DNA of 64,000 bases from a virus, in the IMG/VR virus record IMGVR_UViG_3300020215_000050, positions 1-64,000 of that record; one strand, written 5' to 3'. A program made the position numbers and the translations under genes. This document shows positions 1 to 5,325 of the stretch, in pieces (the stretch's first letter is position 1; each line of letters begins with the position of its first letter). The notes below the pieces were generated by a model, which did no database searches, was not told where the DNA came from, and saw nothing but the letters and a program-made list of their open reading frames with translations.

Positions 1-52
1 TCATCCACAACACCTTCACCCGCCTCGTCGTCATCTTCACAACCTCTCAAAG

Positions 53-127
53 TGGAGCCGGATGCCTGAATCGAACAGGCGCCGCTGCCGTACGAAGGGA
101 GCAGTCTACCACTAATCCTAATCCGGC
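53..127 (-). tRNA. tRNA-Thr(CGT), probable
   Basis: Cloverleaf read on the minus strand: acceptor GCCGGAT/ATCCGGC, T-arm GCCTG/CAGGC with loop TTCGATT, and an encoded CCA after discriminator T. The best anticodon loop is TTCGTAC, giving CGT (Thr), closed by a stem with one C-C mismatch. The D-stem is weak. Isotype is less certain than the tRNA call itself. It lies two bases from a second Thr tRNA. Confidence 0.7.
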
Positions 128-128
128 C

Positions 129-203
129 TGGAGCCACCCGAAGGACTTGCGCCTTCCTCTCCGTCCTACCAAGACGGGGCCTCGCTTTCTAGGCGTGGGC
201 GGC
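129..203 (-). tRNA. tRNA-Thr(GGT)
   Basis: All four stems pair: acceptor GCCGCCC/GGGTGGC, D-stem GCCT/AGGC, anticodon stem CCGTC/GACGG with loop TTGGTAG, T-stem GAAGG/CCTTC. CCA is encoded and the discriminator is T, as in its neighbour. The anticodon GGT reads ACC and ACU. Confidence 0.88.
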
Positions 204-220
204 TCATCAACCTCTCAACG

Positions 221-248
221 AAAAGGGCCCCCAATCTCTTGGGGGCCC
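221..248 (-). terminator. Rho-independent terminator
   Basis: On the minus strand a G/C hairpin of about ten pairs (positions 225-248) is followed by TTTT. It closes the short transcription unit that starts at the late-promoter motif near 425 and separates it from the Thr tRNAs. Confidence 0.75.
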
Positions 249-278
249 CGGCTCTTTGAAACCCTGCAGTGCAGCAGG

Positions 279-359
279 TTACAGCACGGTACCCCCGTCC
301 CTTACGGTCGGGTCAATGGTCTTGTGACCACCGAACGTTCCTGTGCCAAACTTGCTCAC
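279..359 (-). CDS. 26-residue late microprotein (candidate)
   Basis: GTG-initiated frame of 26 codons, Gly/Thr-rich, product beginning MSKFGTGTFGG. A GGGAG element lies about ten bases upstream. An ATAAATA late-promoter motif at 421-428 and a terminator at 221-248 bracket it, so promoter, ribosome site, frame and terminator form one self-contained unit of about 200 bases. No family is recognised. It could instead be a non-coding late transcript. Confidence 0.4.
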   Translation of the reverse strand: MSKFGTGTFGGHKTIDPTVRDGGTVL

Positions 360-420
360 TGCTCTCTAACTCCCTAGACCAAAGTTGGTGGAGCCAACCC
401 GGTCGCGTTCAACTGTGGCT

Positions 421-428
421 TATTTATC
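421..428 (-). promoter_or_regulatory. T4-type late promoter motif
   Basis: GATAAATA on the minus strand, directly after the stop codon of the 429-842 gene, matching the core of the T4 late promoter (TATAAATA). The only thing downstream before the terminator is the 26-codon frame. Confidence 0.45.
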
Positions 429-842
429 TTAAGCCCGGGCGCCAGTCAACATTTTTTTGACCGACTCCACCAGCCCCGGCTTGTAGGCCGGGTCCCTGAC
501 GGGCTCGGGCCGCCCATAGACGGGGTCCCGTCCCTCGACCCAGGCCTGGATGACGTCGTAGGTGATTTTTCTATCACCAAACTTCTGGGCTATCTCCATG
601 GTCCTCTTGACGTGGGGCCGCTCGTGGGTCTTGGCCTCCATCGAGGCGTATGGCCTCCCCCTGAGGAACCCGTAGGCCAGGAGGGCCGCTCGGGCCTCGG
701 CCCTGAGCTCCATACGGTGGCGCCGAAGCCCCCAGAAGACCGCGTCGTCGGTCCTGGGCCGCCTTCTCTTCCGCTCCTCGCGCTTGATGGTCTTGATCTC
801 GTCGCCGAGGCTGATGACTTTGACTCTGAGGTATTCCCTCAT
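429..842 (-). CDS. Hypothetical protein, 137 aa, basic
   Basis: Arg/Lys-rich N-terminal half (a KREERKRRR stretch near residue 20) followed by a mixed alpha-helical region. No transmembrane segment or recognised motif. The leader at 845-875 is a diverged copy of the element found before three genes at 36-40 kb, and ends in GGAGAG before the ATG. The product is not recognised. Confidence 0.65.
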   Translation of the reverse strand: MREYLRVKVISLGDEIKTIKREERKRRRPRTDDAVFWGLRRHRMELRAEARAALLAYGFLRGRPYASMEAKTHERPHVKRTMEIAQKFGDRKITYDVIQAWVEGRDPVYGRPEPVRDPAYKPGLVESVKKMLTGARA

Positions 843-844
843 CT

Positions 845-875
845 CTTCTCTCCGGTTTTTGTGTGATCGAAAAAT
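845..875 (-). promoter_or_regulatory. Diverged copy of conserved leader element
   Basis: Minus-strand TTTTCGAT, then ACAAAAACC, then GGAGAG before an ATG, in the same order and spacing as the three near-identical leaders at 36330, 39080 and 39978. The 7-codon frame of those copies is not kept here. No clear -35/-10 pair is seen upstream. Confidence 0.45.
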
Positions 876-953
876 GCATGAAGCTTCTCGATCGCGGAGA
901 GGAGGGGGCCTAGGCCATTCAGCCGAAGCCGGAGACGGGGATGATGGGCTTGG

Positions 954-1190
954 TCATCGGATGTCCTTTATGGACTTGAACCTGGTCTTCTTGCCCGAAC
1001 CGAACTCGGTGTGGACGAAGTGGTCGGGTTTCTCGTCGTGGGGGCAGGTCGAGCCGTCGGCCTTACACCCGACCGCCATGCCGTAGGGCTTGCCGCCCCT
1101 CGATACGTCGTAGGTGTGCGTCATGTGGGCCGAGCCCCTGCGGGCCCTGGAGACCTTCACGTCCTCGTTGAACTCTCGGTAGGTCTTCAT
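954..1190 (-). CDS. Putative internal head protein with capsid-targeting N-terminus, 78 aa
   Basis: Start placed at 1190 because the ATG overlaps the previous stop (ATGA) and gives the N-terminus MKTYREFNED. That closely resembles the T4 capsid-targeting sequence MKTYQEFIAE, which brings internal proteins into the prohead and is cut by gp21 after a hydrophobic-X-Glu site. The rest is small, basic and rich in His/Lys/Gly, with two Cys. Packaging is inferred from the N-terminus only. Confidence 0.6.
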   Translation of the reverse strand: MKTYREFNEDVKVSRARRGSAHMTHTYDVSRGGKPYGMAVGCKADGSTCPHDEKPDHFVHTEFGSGKKTRFKSIKDIR

Positions 1191-1447
1191 TTCACCCACT
1201 TCTTCTGCCGGGGCGGCCTGCCGTAGGCGGGCGTCAGGGTGTCCACCTTGACGGGCTTCTTCATCCGCTTGTGGTAGGCGGCCATCTCCTTGGCCTTCCG
1301 GGTGGCGTTGTACTCGTCCACATGGGTCGAGACGATCTCGCCGTCGTGGTGGACGAACCACCTACCCTGGTATTGACCCACCCGCACGCCCGTCTCCCGG
1401 TCGTGGTAGTGGTTCTCAGCCTCGTTGAACTCTCGGTAGCTCTTCAT
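1187..1447 (-). CDS. Putative internal head protein with capsid-targeting N-terminus, 86 aa
   Basis: Starts MKSYREFNEA, again like the T4 capsid-targeting peptide. The body is basic and His-rich and ends in a Lys/Arg cluster. It lies just downstream of tRNA-Glu (1459-1533) and overlaps the next gene by four bases. The longer in-frame start at 1636 is rejected because that extension reads through the tRNA. Confidence 0.6.
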   Translation of the reverse strand: MKSYREFNEAENHYHDRETGVRVGQYQGRWFVHHDGEIVSTHVDEYNATRKAKEMAAYHKRMKKPVKVDTLTPAYGRPPRQKKWVK

Positions 1448-1458
1448 GGGTTGATTCC

Positions 1459-1533
1459 TGGAGGGACCGGCGGGAGTCGAACCCGCTTTGGTCGGATTGA
1501 AAGCCGATGCATTGCCACCACTGCCACGATCCC
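1459..1533 (-). tRNA. tRNA-Glu(TTC)
   Basis: Acceptor GGGATCG/CGGTCCC, T-arm GCGGG/CCCGC with loop TTCGACT, encoded CCA, anticodon TTC in CTTTCAA. The anticodon stem pairs best as TCGG/CCGA with an eight-base loop, one base longer than usual. A second Glu(TTC) gene with a normal loop lies at 41850. Confidence 0.8.
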
Positions 1534-1614
1534 GAACTAGTGCATCCCAACCGCGTAAACTAGCGTGAACAGAACAAAACAGATGAACGCTATTCCGTAG
1601 GGATTCACAGTTAT

Positions 1615-1643
1615 TTATTACCACGAATCGTCTCAAAAGTCAA
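1615..1643 (-). promoter_or_regulatory. Sigma70-like promoter overlapping a late motif
   Basis: Minus strand TTGACT, 17 bases, TAATAA. The -10 overlaps ATAAATA (1612-1618), so the tRNA-Glu plus head-protein operon could be read both early by host polymerase and late by gp55-polymerase. Confidence 0.6.
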
Positions 1644-1721
1644 AGCCGACGGGCCGGCCCTACGACGTCAGCCAGAGGCAACACATCTACTTGACCGCCG
1701 TCCCACCACTGCCCGCCGACC

Positions 1722-1743
1722 CCCGGTCCCCGAAGGGACCGGG
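1722..1743 (-). other. TTCG-capped hairpin in spacer
   Basis: Perfect nine-pair stem CCCGGTCCC/GGGACCGGG capped by TTCG, an unusually stable tetraloop. It sits in a roughly 165-base spacer (1644-1809) between the outer-membrane-protein terminator and the next promoter. No coding sequence is supported in 1534-1893. Confidence 0.5.
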
Positions 1744-1809
1744 AAAGCCACTCGGAGGGACCCCTTGGAGTCGCGGGGAAGGGGGGAGTCGCCTCCGAAT
1801 CTCGGGTAC

Positions 1810-1845
1810 AAAAAAGGCCCGGCCAGGTTTGGGCCCGGCCGGGCC
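1810..1845 (-). terminator. Rho-independent terminator after outer membrane protein gene
   Basis: Nine-pair stem (1837-1845 with 1816-1824), 12-base loop, then six T on the minus strand. It ends the single-gene unit encoding the beta-barrel protein. Confidence 0.85.
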
Positions 1846-1893
1846 CCTGCTAGCTCGCTCCGATGTAGCTGGGGAGCGTAATCTGAGGTAGAG

Positions 1894-2691
1894 CTAGAAG
1901 CCGAAAGTGAGAACCGCCTCGATCGACTTGAACAGACCCGGATCGAGCTCGTGATCGAACCCAGAGCTGTCCTCAACCTCGACGTCTCCGACGTGTAGGA
2001 CGCGACCCCGAACGCCGAGGGCGATGTTCTCGGTCAAGCCGACGTCGACGCCCGCCATCGCCTGGACGGCCAGGTTGGTGTCGCTGTCGTCAAGCCGCCA
2101 GCCGCTCACGCCGTCTATGGTGACGTCGTTGATGTTGACCCAGGCAGCGCCTACGCCCACGCCGACGTAGGGACGGATGACCCCGCCTACCGGAAAACCG
2201 AGGATGGCGTTGACCATGGCCGTCAGGATGGAGACGTCCCCGCCCAGGCCGAATGTCGGACAGTCCACACCCGGGATATCGCATAGATCGACCGAGATGT
2301 CGTCCGTCGGCGTATCGACGGAGAGCACGAGGCTCTCGAGGGTAGCCTCGTCAAAGTCCTGGCGCATCCAGCCGAGTTCGCCCTCGATCGCTAGCATGCC
2401 GTTCAGCTGATAGCCGATGGCGCCGCCGATCCTGGGTCCGCCGTCCGTGTCGACGGATGCCTCGGCATCGAGGCTGATGCAGACCTCTTTGGCCGTGCCC
2501 TCATCGAAGCATTCGCTGAAAATGCCGATGTCGTCGTCCCACTCCTCCCCGAACTTGTAGCCGCCGTGGATCGAGGCGTACCAACCCGAGCTCTCCTCCA
2601 CAACCGGCTCCTCAATTATGTCGGCAGCCATCGCTGGGGTCCCCAGCAGCAGCACCGCACTGACCAACGCGGTCGTCCCCAGTAGTTTCAT
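1894..2691 (-). CDS. Outer-membrane beta-barrel protein, 265 aa
   Basis: ATG at 2691 chosen because GGAGGTGAC precedes it and the product then opens with a clean Sec signal peptide (Lys, a hydrophobic run, then a TPAMA|AD cleavage site). The mature protein has alternating beta strands, Gly/aromatic-rich segments, four Cys in the loops, and a C-terminal Phe as in proteins inserted by the BAM complex. It resembles the OmpA-like / Omp25-type porin family of Alphaproteobacteria (by pattern; not searched). It should sit in the host outer membrane during infection. The gene has its own promoter and terminator, an arrangement typical of morons. A role in receptor masking or superinfection exclusion is inference. 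Confidence 0.82.
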   Translation of the reverse strand: MKLLGTTALVSAVLLLGTPAMAADIIEEPVVEESSGWYASIHGGYKFGEEWDDDIGIFSECFDEGTAKEVCISLDAEASVDTDGGPRIGGAIGYQLNGMLAIEGELGWMRQDFDEATLESLVLSVDTPTDDISVDLCDIPGVDCPTFGLGGDVSILTAMVNAILGFPVGGVIRPYVGVGVGAAWVNINDVTIDGVSGWRLDDSDTNLAVQAMAGVDVGLTENIALGVRGRVLHVGDVEVEDSSGFDHELDPGLFKSIEAVLTFGF

Positions 2692-2719
2692 CGTGTCACC
2701 TCCATTAGTTGACCATGCC

Positions 2720-2748
2720 ACCGTAAGCCGGCGGGAGGCGCATGTAAA
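2720..2748 (-). promoter_or_regulatory. Sigma70-like promoter for outer membrane protein gene
   Basis: TTTACA, exactly 17 bases, TACGGT on the minus strand, about 30 bases before the ribosome site of the beta-barrel gene. It starts at the foot of the preceding terminator hairpin. Confidence 0.6.
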
Positions 2749-2749
2749 T

Positions 2750-2776
2750 ACACCCGCGGAAAGGTTCCACGGGTGT
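2750..2776 (-). terminator. Hairpin terminator, possibly bidirectional
   Basis: ACACCCG/CGGGTGT stem. The minus-strand exit is ATTTA, a weak U-tract. The plus-strand exit (GATATTTTTG) is better. It follows the 2810-3112 gene and isolates the outer-membrane-protein promoter. Confidence 0.55.
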
Positions 2777-2809
2777 GATATTTTTGTTTTGATGTGATGG
2801 AAAAACGAC

Positions 2810-3112
2810 CTAGTCGTTGTAGCCCTTGACTTTGATGGGCTTGGCGCCGGCCTTCTTGAGCCTTCGGTCCTGGTCCTTCTGAAGCTTCATGGCGGCATCG
2901 ACCCGTCTCTGAAAGCCTTCCTTGTCCCTCGCCTCGGAGAGCTTGTCGGACTTGGCGTCCCGGTTGACTGTCTTCGACGGCTCCTTGGGGGAGTCCCAGC
3001 TCCTGTCGACCTTGGGGCCCTCCTCCTCGTCGGGCAGGGGCCCGTCCTGGAAGTTCCCGTCGGGCATCGCCTTCTTGGCCTTCTCGGCTATGAACTCCCG
3101 GTAGGACTTCAT
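2810..3112 (-). CDS. Putative internal head protein with capsid-targeting N-terminus, 100 aa
   Basis: N-terminus MKSYREFIAE differs from the T4 capsid-targeting peptide MKTYQEFIAE at only two positions and ends in the I-A-E prohead-protease site. The remainder is charged, Lys/Asp-rich and low in hydrophobics, as in T4 internal proteins. It is coupled by overlap to the upstream gene with a related N-terminus. Packaging with the DNA is inferred. Confidence 0.68.
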   Translation of the reverse strand: MKSYREFIAEKAKKAMPDGNFQDGPLPDEEEGPKVDRSWDSPKEPSKTVNRDAKSDKLSEARDKEGFQRRVDAAMKLQKDQDRRLKKAGAKPIKVKGYND

Positions 3113-3453
3113 CCCTTCACCTTCCGGTTCTTCTGGTAGCGCTTGTACTCGCGCTCGGCCCTGTCGTTCAGCTCGGCGCCCCTGCCCTTGAGGAAGTGGG
3201 CGGCGCTCGCGCCGGCGACCGTGTGGGCGACCTTGGATGCCTGCTTGTGTCGCTTTGCCTTGTGGAGCAGCCTGGCCTTCTCGCCGGCGTCCGAGGTCTG
3301 TGCGGCCTTCTTCTCGAGCTTGCCGCCGGCCCTGCCGTGGTCGCGGCCCCGTGCGATCAGGTCGCTGGCCTTGAAGTTCCGCTCGTGTTCACCCGAGTAG
3401 CCGCCCCTGTTGCGGATGTAGACCTCGCTGACGAACTGGCGGAGCGTCTTCAT
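3109..3453 (-). CDS. Putative internal head protein, 114 aa, very basic
   Basis: Begins MKTLRQFVSE, a looser match to the capsid-targeting peptide ending in V-S-E. The body is rich in Lys/Arg/His/Ala, with predicted helices and a DNA-binding-like charge. The start overlaps the stop of the 21-codon frame upstream (TAATG). Confidence 0.6.
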   Translation of the reverse strand: MKTLRQFVSEVYIRNRGGYSGEHERNFKASDLIARGRDHGRAGGKLEKKAAQTSDAGEKARLLHKAKRHKQASKVAHTVAGASAAHFLKGRGAELNDRAEREYKRYQKNRKVKG

Positions 3454-3518
3454 TAGATCCCCCGGTCGTCCACGATACCGATGGCGTCGCCGCTGTCGAT
3501 GTAGTCGATCTCCCTCAT
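3453..3518 (-). CDS. 21-residue coupled small protein (candidate)
   Basis: Acidic 21-codon frame, product starting MREIDYIDSG. Its ATG overlaps the upstream stop (TGATG) and its stop overlaps the downstream ATG (TAATG). The two tight couplings are the main evidence that it is translated. Confidence 0.45.
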   Translation of the reverse strand: MREIDYIDSGDAIGIVDDRGI

Positions 3519-3706
3519 CAGCCCTCGAGCTCCTGGTTCATGACGGAGGACCCGCCCAGTCCCGTCGGACAGCCCGATCGGGTGCAGACGTATCCCATGA
3601 CGCCGGATATACTAAGCCCGCACTTCGGGCAAGTCAAAACGGTCCGCTCGGCCAGGAACTCCGGCTCGGAACGGTCGGTGTACTCGGAAAGAAACTCTTT
3701 GGACAT
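3518..3706 (-). CDS. Small zinc-ribbon-like protein, 62 aa
   Basis: A CPKC pair followed by C-x4-C within the C-terminal half suggests a four-Cys zinc ribbon. The N-terminus is acidic. GAGGGG precedes the ATG. It begins the operon of small proteins with capsid-targeting N-termini. Function unknown. Confidence 0.62.
   Translation of the reverse strand: MSKEFLSEYTDRSEPEFLAERTVLTCPKCGLSISGVMGYVCTRSGCPTGLGGSSVMNQELEG
3609..3637 (-). promoter_or_regulatory. Sigma70-like promoter inside 3518-3706
   Basis: TTGACT, 17 bases, TAGTAT on the minus strand, both close to the window's promoter consensus. It could give extra expression of the internal-head-protein genes downstream. Chance occurrence in coding DNA cannot be excluded. 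Confidence 0.4.
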
Positions 3707-3724
3707 CAGCCCCTCTGGTGAGAT

Positions 3725-3815
3725 TGGTGGGCCCGCGAGGAATCGAACCTCCCGTCAGCCACCCCGCTTATTTCATAGACCGAGGTTTTACAGACCCCTG
3801 CGGGGAAACGGACCC
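3725..3815 (-). tRNA. tRNA-Tyr(GTA) lacking a canonical D-arm
   Basis: Acceptor GGGTCCG/CGGGCCC, A discriminator, encoded CCA, anticodon stem GGGGT/ACCTC with loop CTGTAAA (GTA), T-loop TTCGATT. Only 10 bases lie between the acceptor and anticodon stems, too few for a D-arm. The variable region is about 29 bases and contains AGC-GGGGTG-GCT, itself D-arm-like. The same trade of D-arm for long variable region occurs in the three Arg tRNAs at 40-41.5 kb. Confidence 0.72.
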
Positions 3816-3856
3816 GCGCTATAGTAGTCGTCGGCCATGGAACAAGCTCCTTTGGG

Positions 3857-3864
3857 CTATTTAG
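3857..3864 (-). promoter_or_regulatory. Late-promoter-like motif before tRNA-Tyr
   Basis: CTAAATAG on the minus strand, followed by AAAGGAG and an ATG opening a 16-codon frame that ends inside tRNA-Tyr. A late transcript would carry a short leader peptide overlapping the 5' half of the tRNA. Both motif and frame may be fortuitous. Confidence 0.35.
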
Positions 3865-3870
3865 GCAGAA

Positions 3871-4158
3871 CGGGACCCCAAACCTTAGGAGAAAGGGGTC
3901 CCGCCTGGAGATGATCGCGTCGAAAAGGAGCAACCTGATGACGCTTTCATCAACTCCGCAGCTCCCGAGTAGTCTCGGGAGATGAATGATGTTCGCCCTC
4001 GCGGGCTGGACACCTCGCCACGCGGCCTCTACGGGGGCCGCGGCCCGGACCTTCGGTACATCAAGCCCATTGCTCGATCCTCCAGTCGGCGTCTTTCCCG
4101 GATGATGCCCCCTGGGACGGGAGTGCCGGGAAAGTCTCGTGGGCGTTGACGCCCGAAT
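3871..4158 (-). ncRNA. Structured non-coding region, candidate ncRNA
   Basis: No gene fits here, but the minus strand is dense in perfect hairpins: GGGCG/CGCCC near 4141-4154, a nine-pair CTTTCCCGG/CCGGGAAAG at about 4094-4134, GCGGCC/GGCCGC near 4021-4041, eight-pair CTCCCGAG/CTCGGGAG at 3962-3981, and a final CGGGACCCC/GGGGTCCCG at 3871-3903. A promoter at 4252-4280 would transcribe it together with tRNA-Met. I cannot assign it to a known RNA family. Confidence 0.45.
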
Positions 4159-4237
4159 TGGAAGCGGGAGTGGGACTTGAACCCACGTAGACCTGGTTAT
4201 GAGCCAGGGCTGGGAACCTACTCCAGTCTATCCCGCC
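4159..4237 (-). tRNA. tRNA-Met(CAT)
   Basis: Acceptor GGCGGGA/TCCCGCT, anticodon stem CCTGG/CCAGG with loop CTCATAA, T-arm GTGGG/CCCAC, encoded CCA. The anticodon stem lacks the three G-C pairs of initiators, so elongator Met is likelier. Ile(CAU) after lysidine modification is possible. It has its own promoter. Confidence 0.85.
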
Positions 4238-4251
4238 GGCTATGTATACGC

Positions 4252-4280
4252 ATGTTAACTTTTTCCATGCGGCAAGTCAA
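4252..4280 (-). promoter_or_regulatory. Sigma70-like promoter for tRNA-Met and downstream RNA
   Basis: TTGACT, 17 bases, TAACAT on the minus strand, abutting the upstream terminator, about 15 bases before tRNA-Met. Confidence 0.6.
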
Positions 4281-4281
4281 T

Positions 4282-4309
4282 AAAAAAGGCCGGTTTTCAC
4301 CGGCCTTTT
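4282..4309 (-). terminator. Rho-independent terminator after holin-like gene
   Basis: AAAAGGCCGGT-GAAA-ACCGGCC stem-loop followed by TTTTTT on the minus strand. Confidence 0.9.
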
Positions 4310-4333
4310 GGAACTCTCTGCGGCTTGGTTGCC

Positions 4334-4534
4334 TTACTTCTTGGCGACCGGAGCCGGGGCAGCAACACCGACCGGGGTGTTCGTGACCTTGCGGAGCCAC
4401 ATGACGACGCCGCCGATGACGACCATCGCGAGGTCGGCATACTCAGCCGGAATGATCTGCGCGAGGTCTGCAGCCTGAATGCCTCCGAGGAACGCGATCA
4501 GCGCGCCGAAAGCAATCGTTCTCCAACCTTTCAT
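4334..4534 (-). CDS. Holin-like small membrane protein, 66 aa
   Basis: Two hydrophobic helices (about residues 5-24 and 33-50), a short turn, and a basic/Pro-rich C-terminus containing the NTPVG motif seen in many small phage membrane proteins annotated as holins. Size and topology suit a class II holin. It forms a one-gene unit: late promoter at 4570, AGGGGG ribosome site, terminator at 4282. The endolysins are 41 kb away, so the lysis role is inferred. Confidence 0.6.
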   Translation of the reverse strand: MKGWRTIAFGALIAFLGGIQAADLAQIIPAEYADLAMVVIGGVVMWLRKVTNTPVGVAAPAPVAKK

Positions 4535-4569
4535 ATTCGTAATCCCCCTGTTGAACCCTTGTGTTCCCG

Positions 4570-4578
4570 CTATTTATG
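4570..4578 (-). promoter_or_regulatory. T4-type late promoter
   Basis: CATAAATAG on the minus strand, 36 bases before the holin-like start codon, with no other promoter motif between. Confidence 0.7.
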
Positions 4579-4605
4579 CGGGAGGGGCTCTTTCAGGGAA
4601 AGAGG

Positions 4606-4631
4606 GGCGGGGAGGGTAGTGCCTCCCCGCC
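4606..4631 (-). terminator. Terminator of the tRNA cluster
   Basis: Ten-pair GGCGGGGAGG/CCTCCCCGCC stem with a five-base loop, then CCTCTTTC on the minus strand. It ends the transcript that starts near 5296. Confidence 0.7.
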
Positions 4632-4691
4632 TGCCCGGGACCACACTCACTACAGGTTTACCCGGGACTACCCGACTTATGAGGCCGGGGT

Positions 4692-4768
4692 TGGTGCGCC
4701 TGGGTGGACTCGAACCACCACGACTCTGGTTTCTGAGACCAGCGACTTTACCGTTTGCCCACAGGCGC
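4692..4768 (-). tRNA. tRNA-Leu(CAG) with short variable loop
   Basis: Acceptor GCGCCTG/CAGGCGC, anticodon stem CTGGT/ACCAG with loop CTCAGAA, T-arm GGTGG/CCACC, A discriminator, encoded CCA. The variable region is only about six bases, whereas leucine tRNAs normally carry a long variable arm. Confidence 0.85.
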
Positions 4769-4844
4769 GCTTGAGGGCGGGGATGCCGGGAGCTACCCGG
4801 CTTCACGTCGTGAACCCCTGTCACTAGCCCGTGGCGACCGGGCG

Positions 4845-4912
4845 TGGAGGGTGCTTGTCAAATCGGCAGCGTCTCAGCTGCCGAACAGAGGGCCGATGCC
4901 CTCGCATCCTCC
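4845..4912 (-). other. tRNA-like element without a T-arm
   Basis: On the minus strand the ends pair imperfectly (GGAGGATGC with GCACCCTCC) around two perfect hairpins: GAGGGC-ATCG-GCCCTC in the D-arm position and CGGCAGC-TGAGAC-GCTGCCG in the anticodon position. There is no T-arm and no clear CCA after a discriminator. It lies between two Leu tRNAs and is either a decayed tRNA or another structured RNA. Confidence 0.4.
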
Positions 4913-4915
4913 AAT

Positions 4916-4993
4916 TGGTGCGGAAGGTTGGACTTGAACCAACAAGCGCCTGGCTCTCGACCAGACAGGTTTACCGATTTCCTTCACTTCCGC
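4916..4993 (-). tRNA. tRNA-Leu(GAG)
   Basis: Acceptor GCGGAAG/CTTCCGC, T-arm GTTGG/CCAAC, encoded CCA, a Leu-like D-loop. The anticodon loop reads TCGAGAG, giving GAG preceded by C instead of the near-universal U33. The variable region is short, as in Leu(CAG). Confidence 0.78.
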
Positions 4994-5111
4994 TTTGACT
5001 GGTGGAGGTCGGGACGCTTGGCCTTCGCGTTGCCCGACTGTTCTCTCGCGATGAAAGAACTCCGTCGATTCCGCCCGTTTCTGATGGGCTCCTCTGTCGC
5101 TCCATAAAATT

Positions 5112-5190
5112 TGGCTCCTCCTCTTGGAATCGAACCAAGCTAGTTTCGGTTTAACAGACCGCCGCGTGCACCTTGCTCGCCTTAGGAGGA
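5112..5190 (-). tRNA. tRNA-Asn(GTT)
   Basis: Acceptor TCCTCCT/AGGAGGA, anticodon loop CTGTTAA (GTT), T-arm CTTGG/CCAAG with loop TTCGATT, G discriminator, encoded CCA. Confidence 0.88.
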
Positions 5191-5192
5191 AT

Positions 5193-5281
5193 CGGCGCCG
5201 AGGGAATCGAACCCTCCCGAGAACTCCGGTCCGGAGCTAAGGGGGTATAAGTCCCTCCCGCACTGACCAGTGCTGACGCCA
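5193..5281 (-). tRNA. tRNA with long variable arm, anticodon uncertain (TAT?)
   Basis: Acceptor TGGCGTC/GGCGCCG, T-arm GAGGG/CCCTC with loop TTCGATT, D-hairpin CACT/AGTG, and a CTCC/GGAG variable arm. The likeliest anticodon loop is CTTATAC, reading TAT (Ile, AUA), but the stem has a mismatch and a long variable arm would better suit Leu. No CCA is encoded, unlike its neighbours. Confidence 0.6.
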
Positions 5282-5295
5282 TCAAACTCGCGACT

Positions 5296-5325
5296 TATAT
5301 ATCCCGCAAGCCGCTAACCTGTCAA
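5296..5325 (-). promoter_or_regulatory. Strong sigma70-like promoter for tRNA cluster
   Basis: TTGACA, 18 bases, TATATA on the minus strand, 15 bases before the first tRNA of the 5281-4692 cluster and overlapping the end of the 5314 gene. Confidence 0.7.

Noticed and set aside
1668-1976. Minus-strand 102-codon frame over the outer-membrane-protein terminator
   Set aside because: It crosses a strong terminator and the coding end of the beta-barrel gene and looks non-protein-like.
3706-3933. Minus-strand frame of 75 codons over tRNA-Tyr
   Set aside because: It reads through the tRNA and its promoter region, has no ribosome site and no protein-like pattern.
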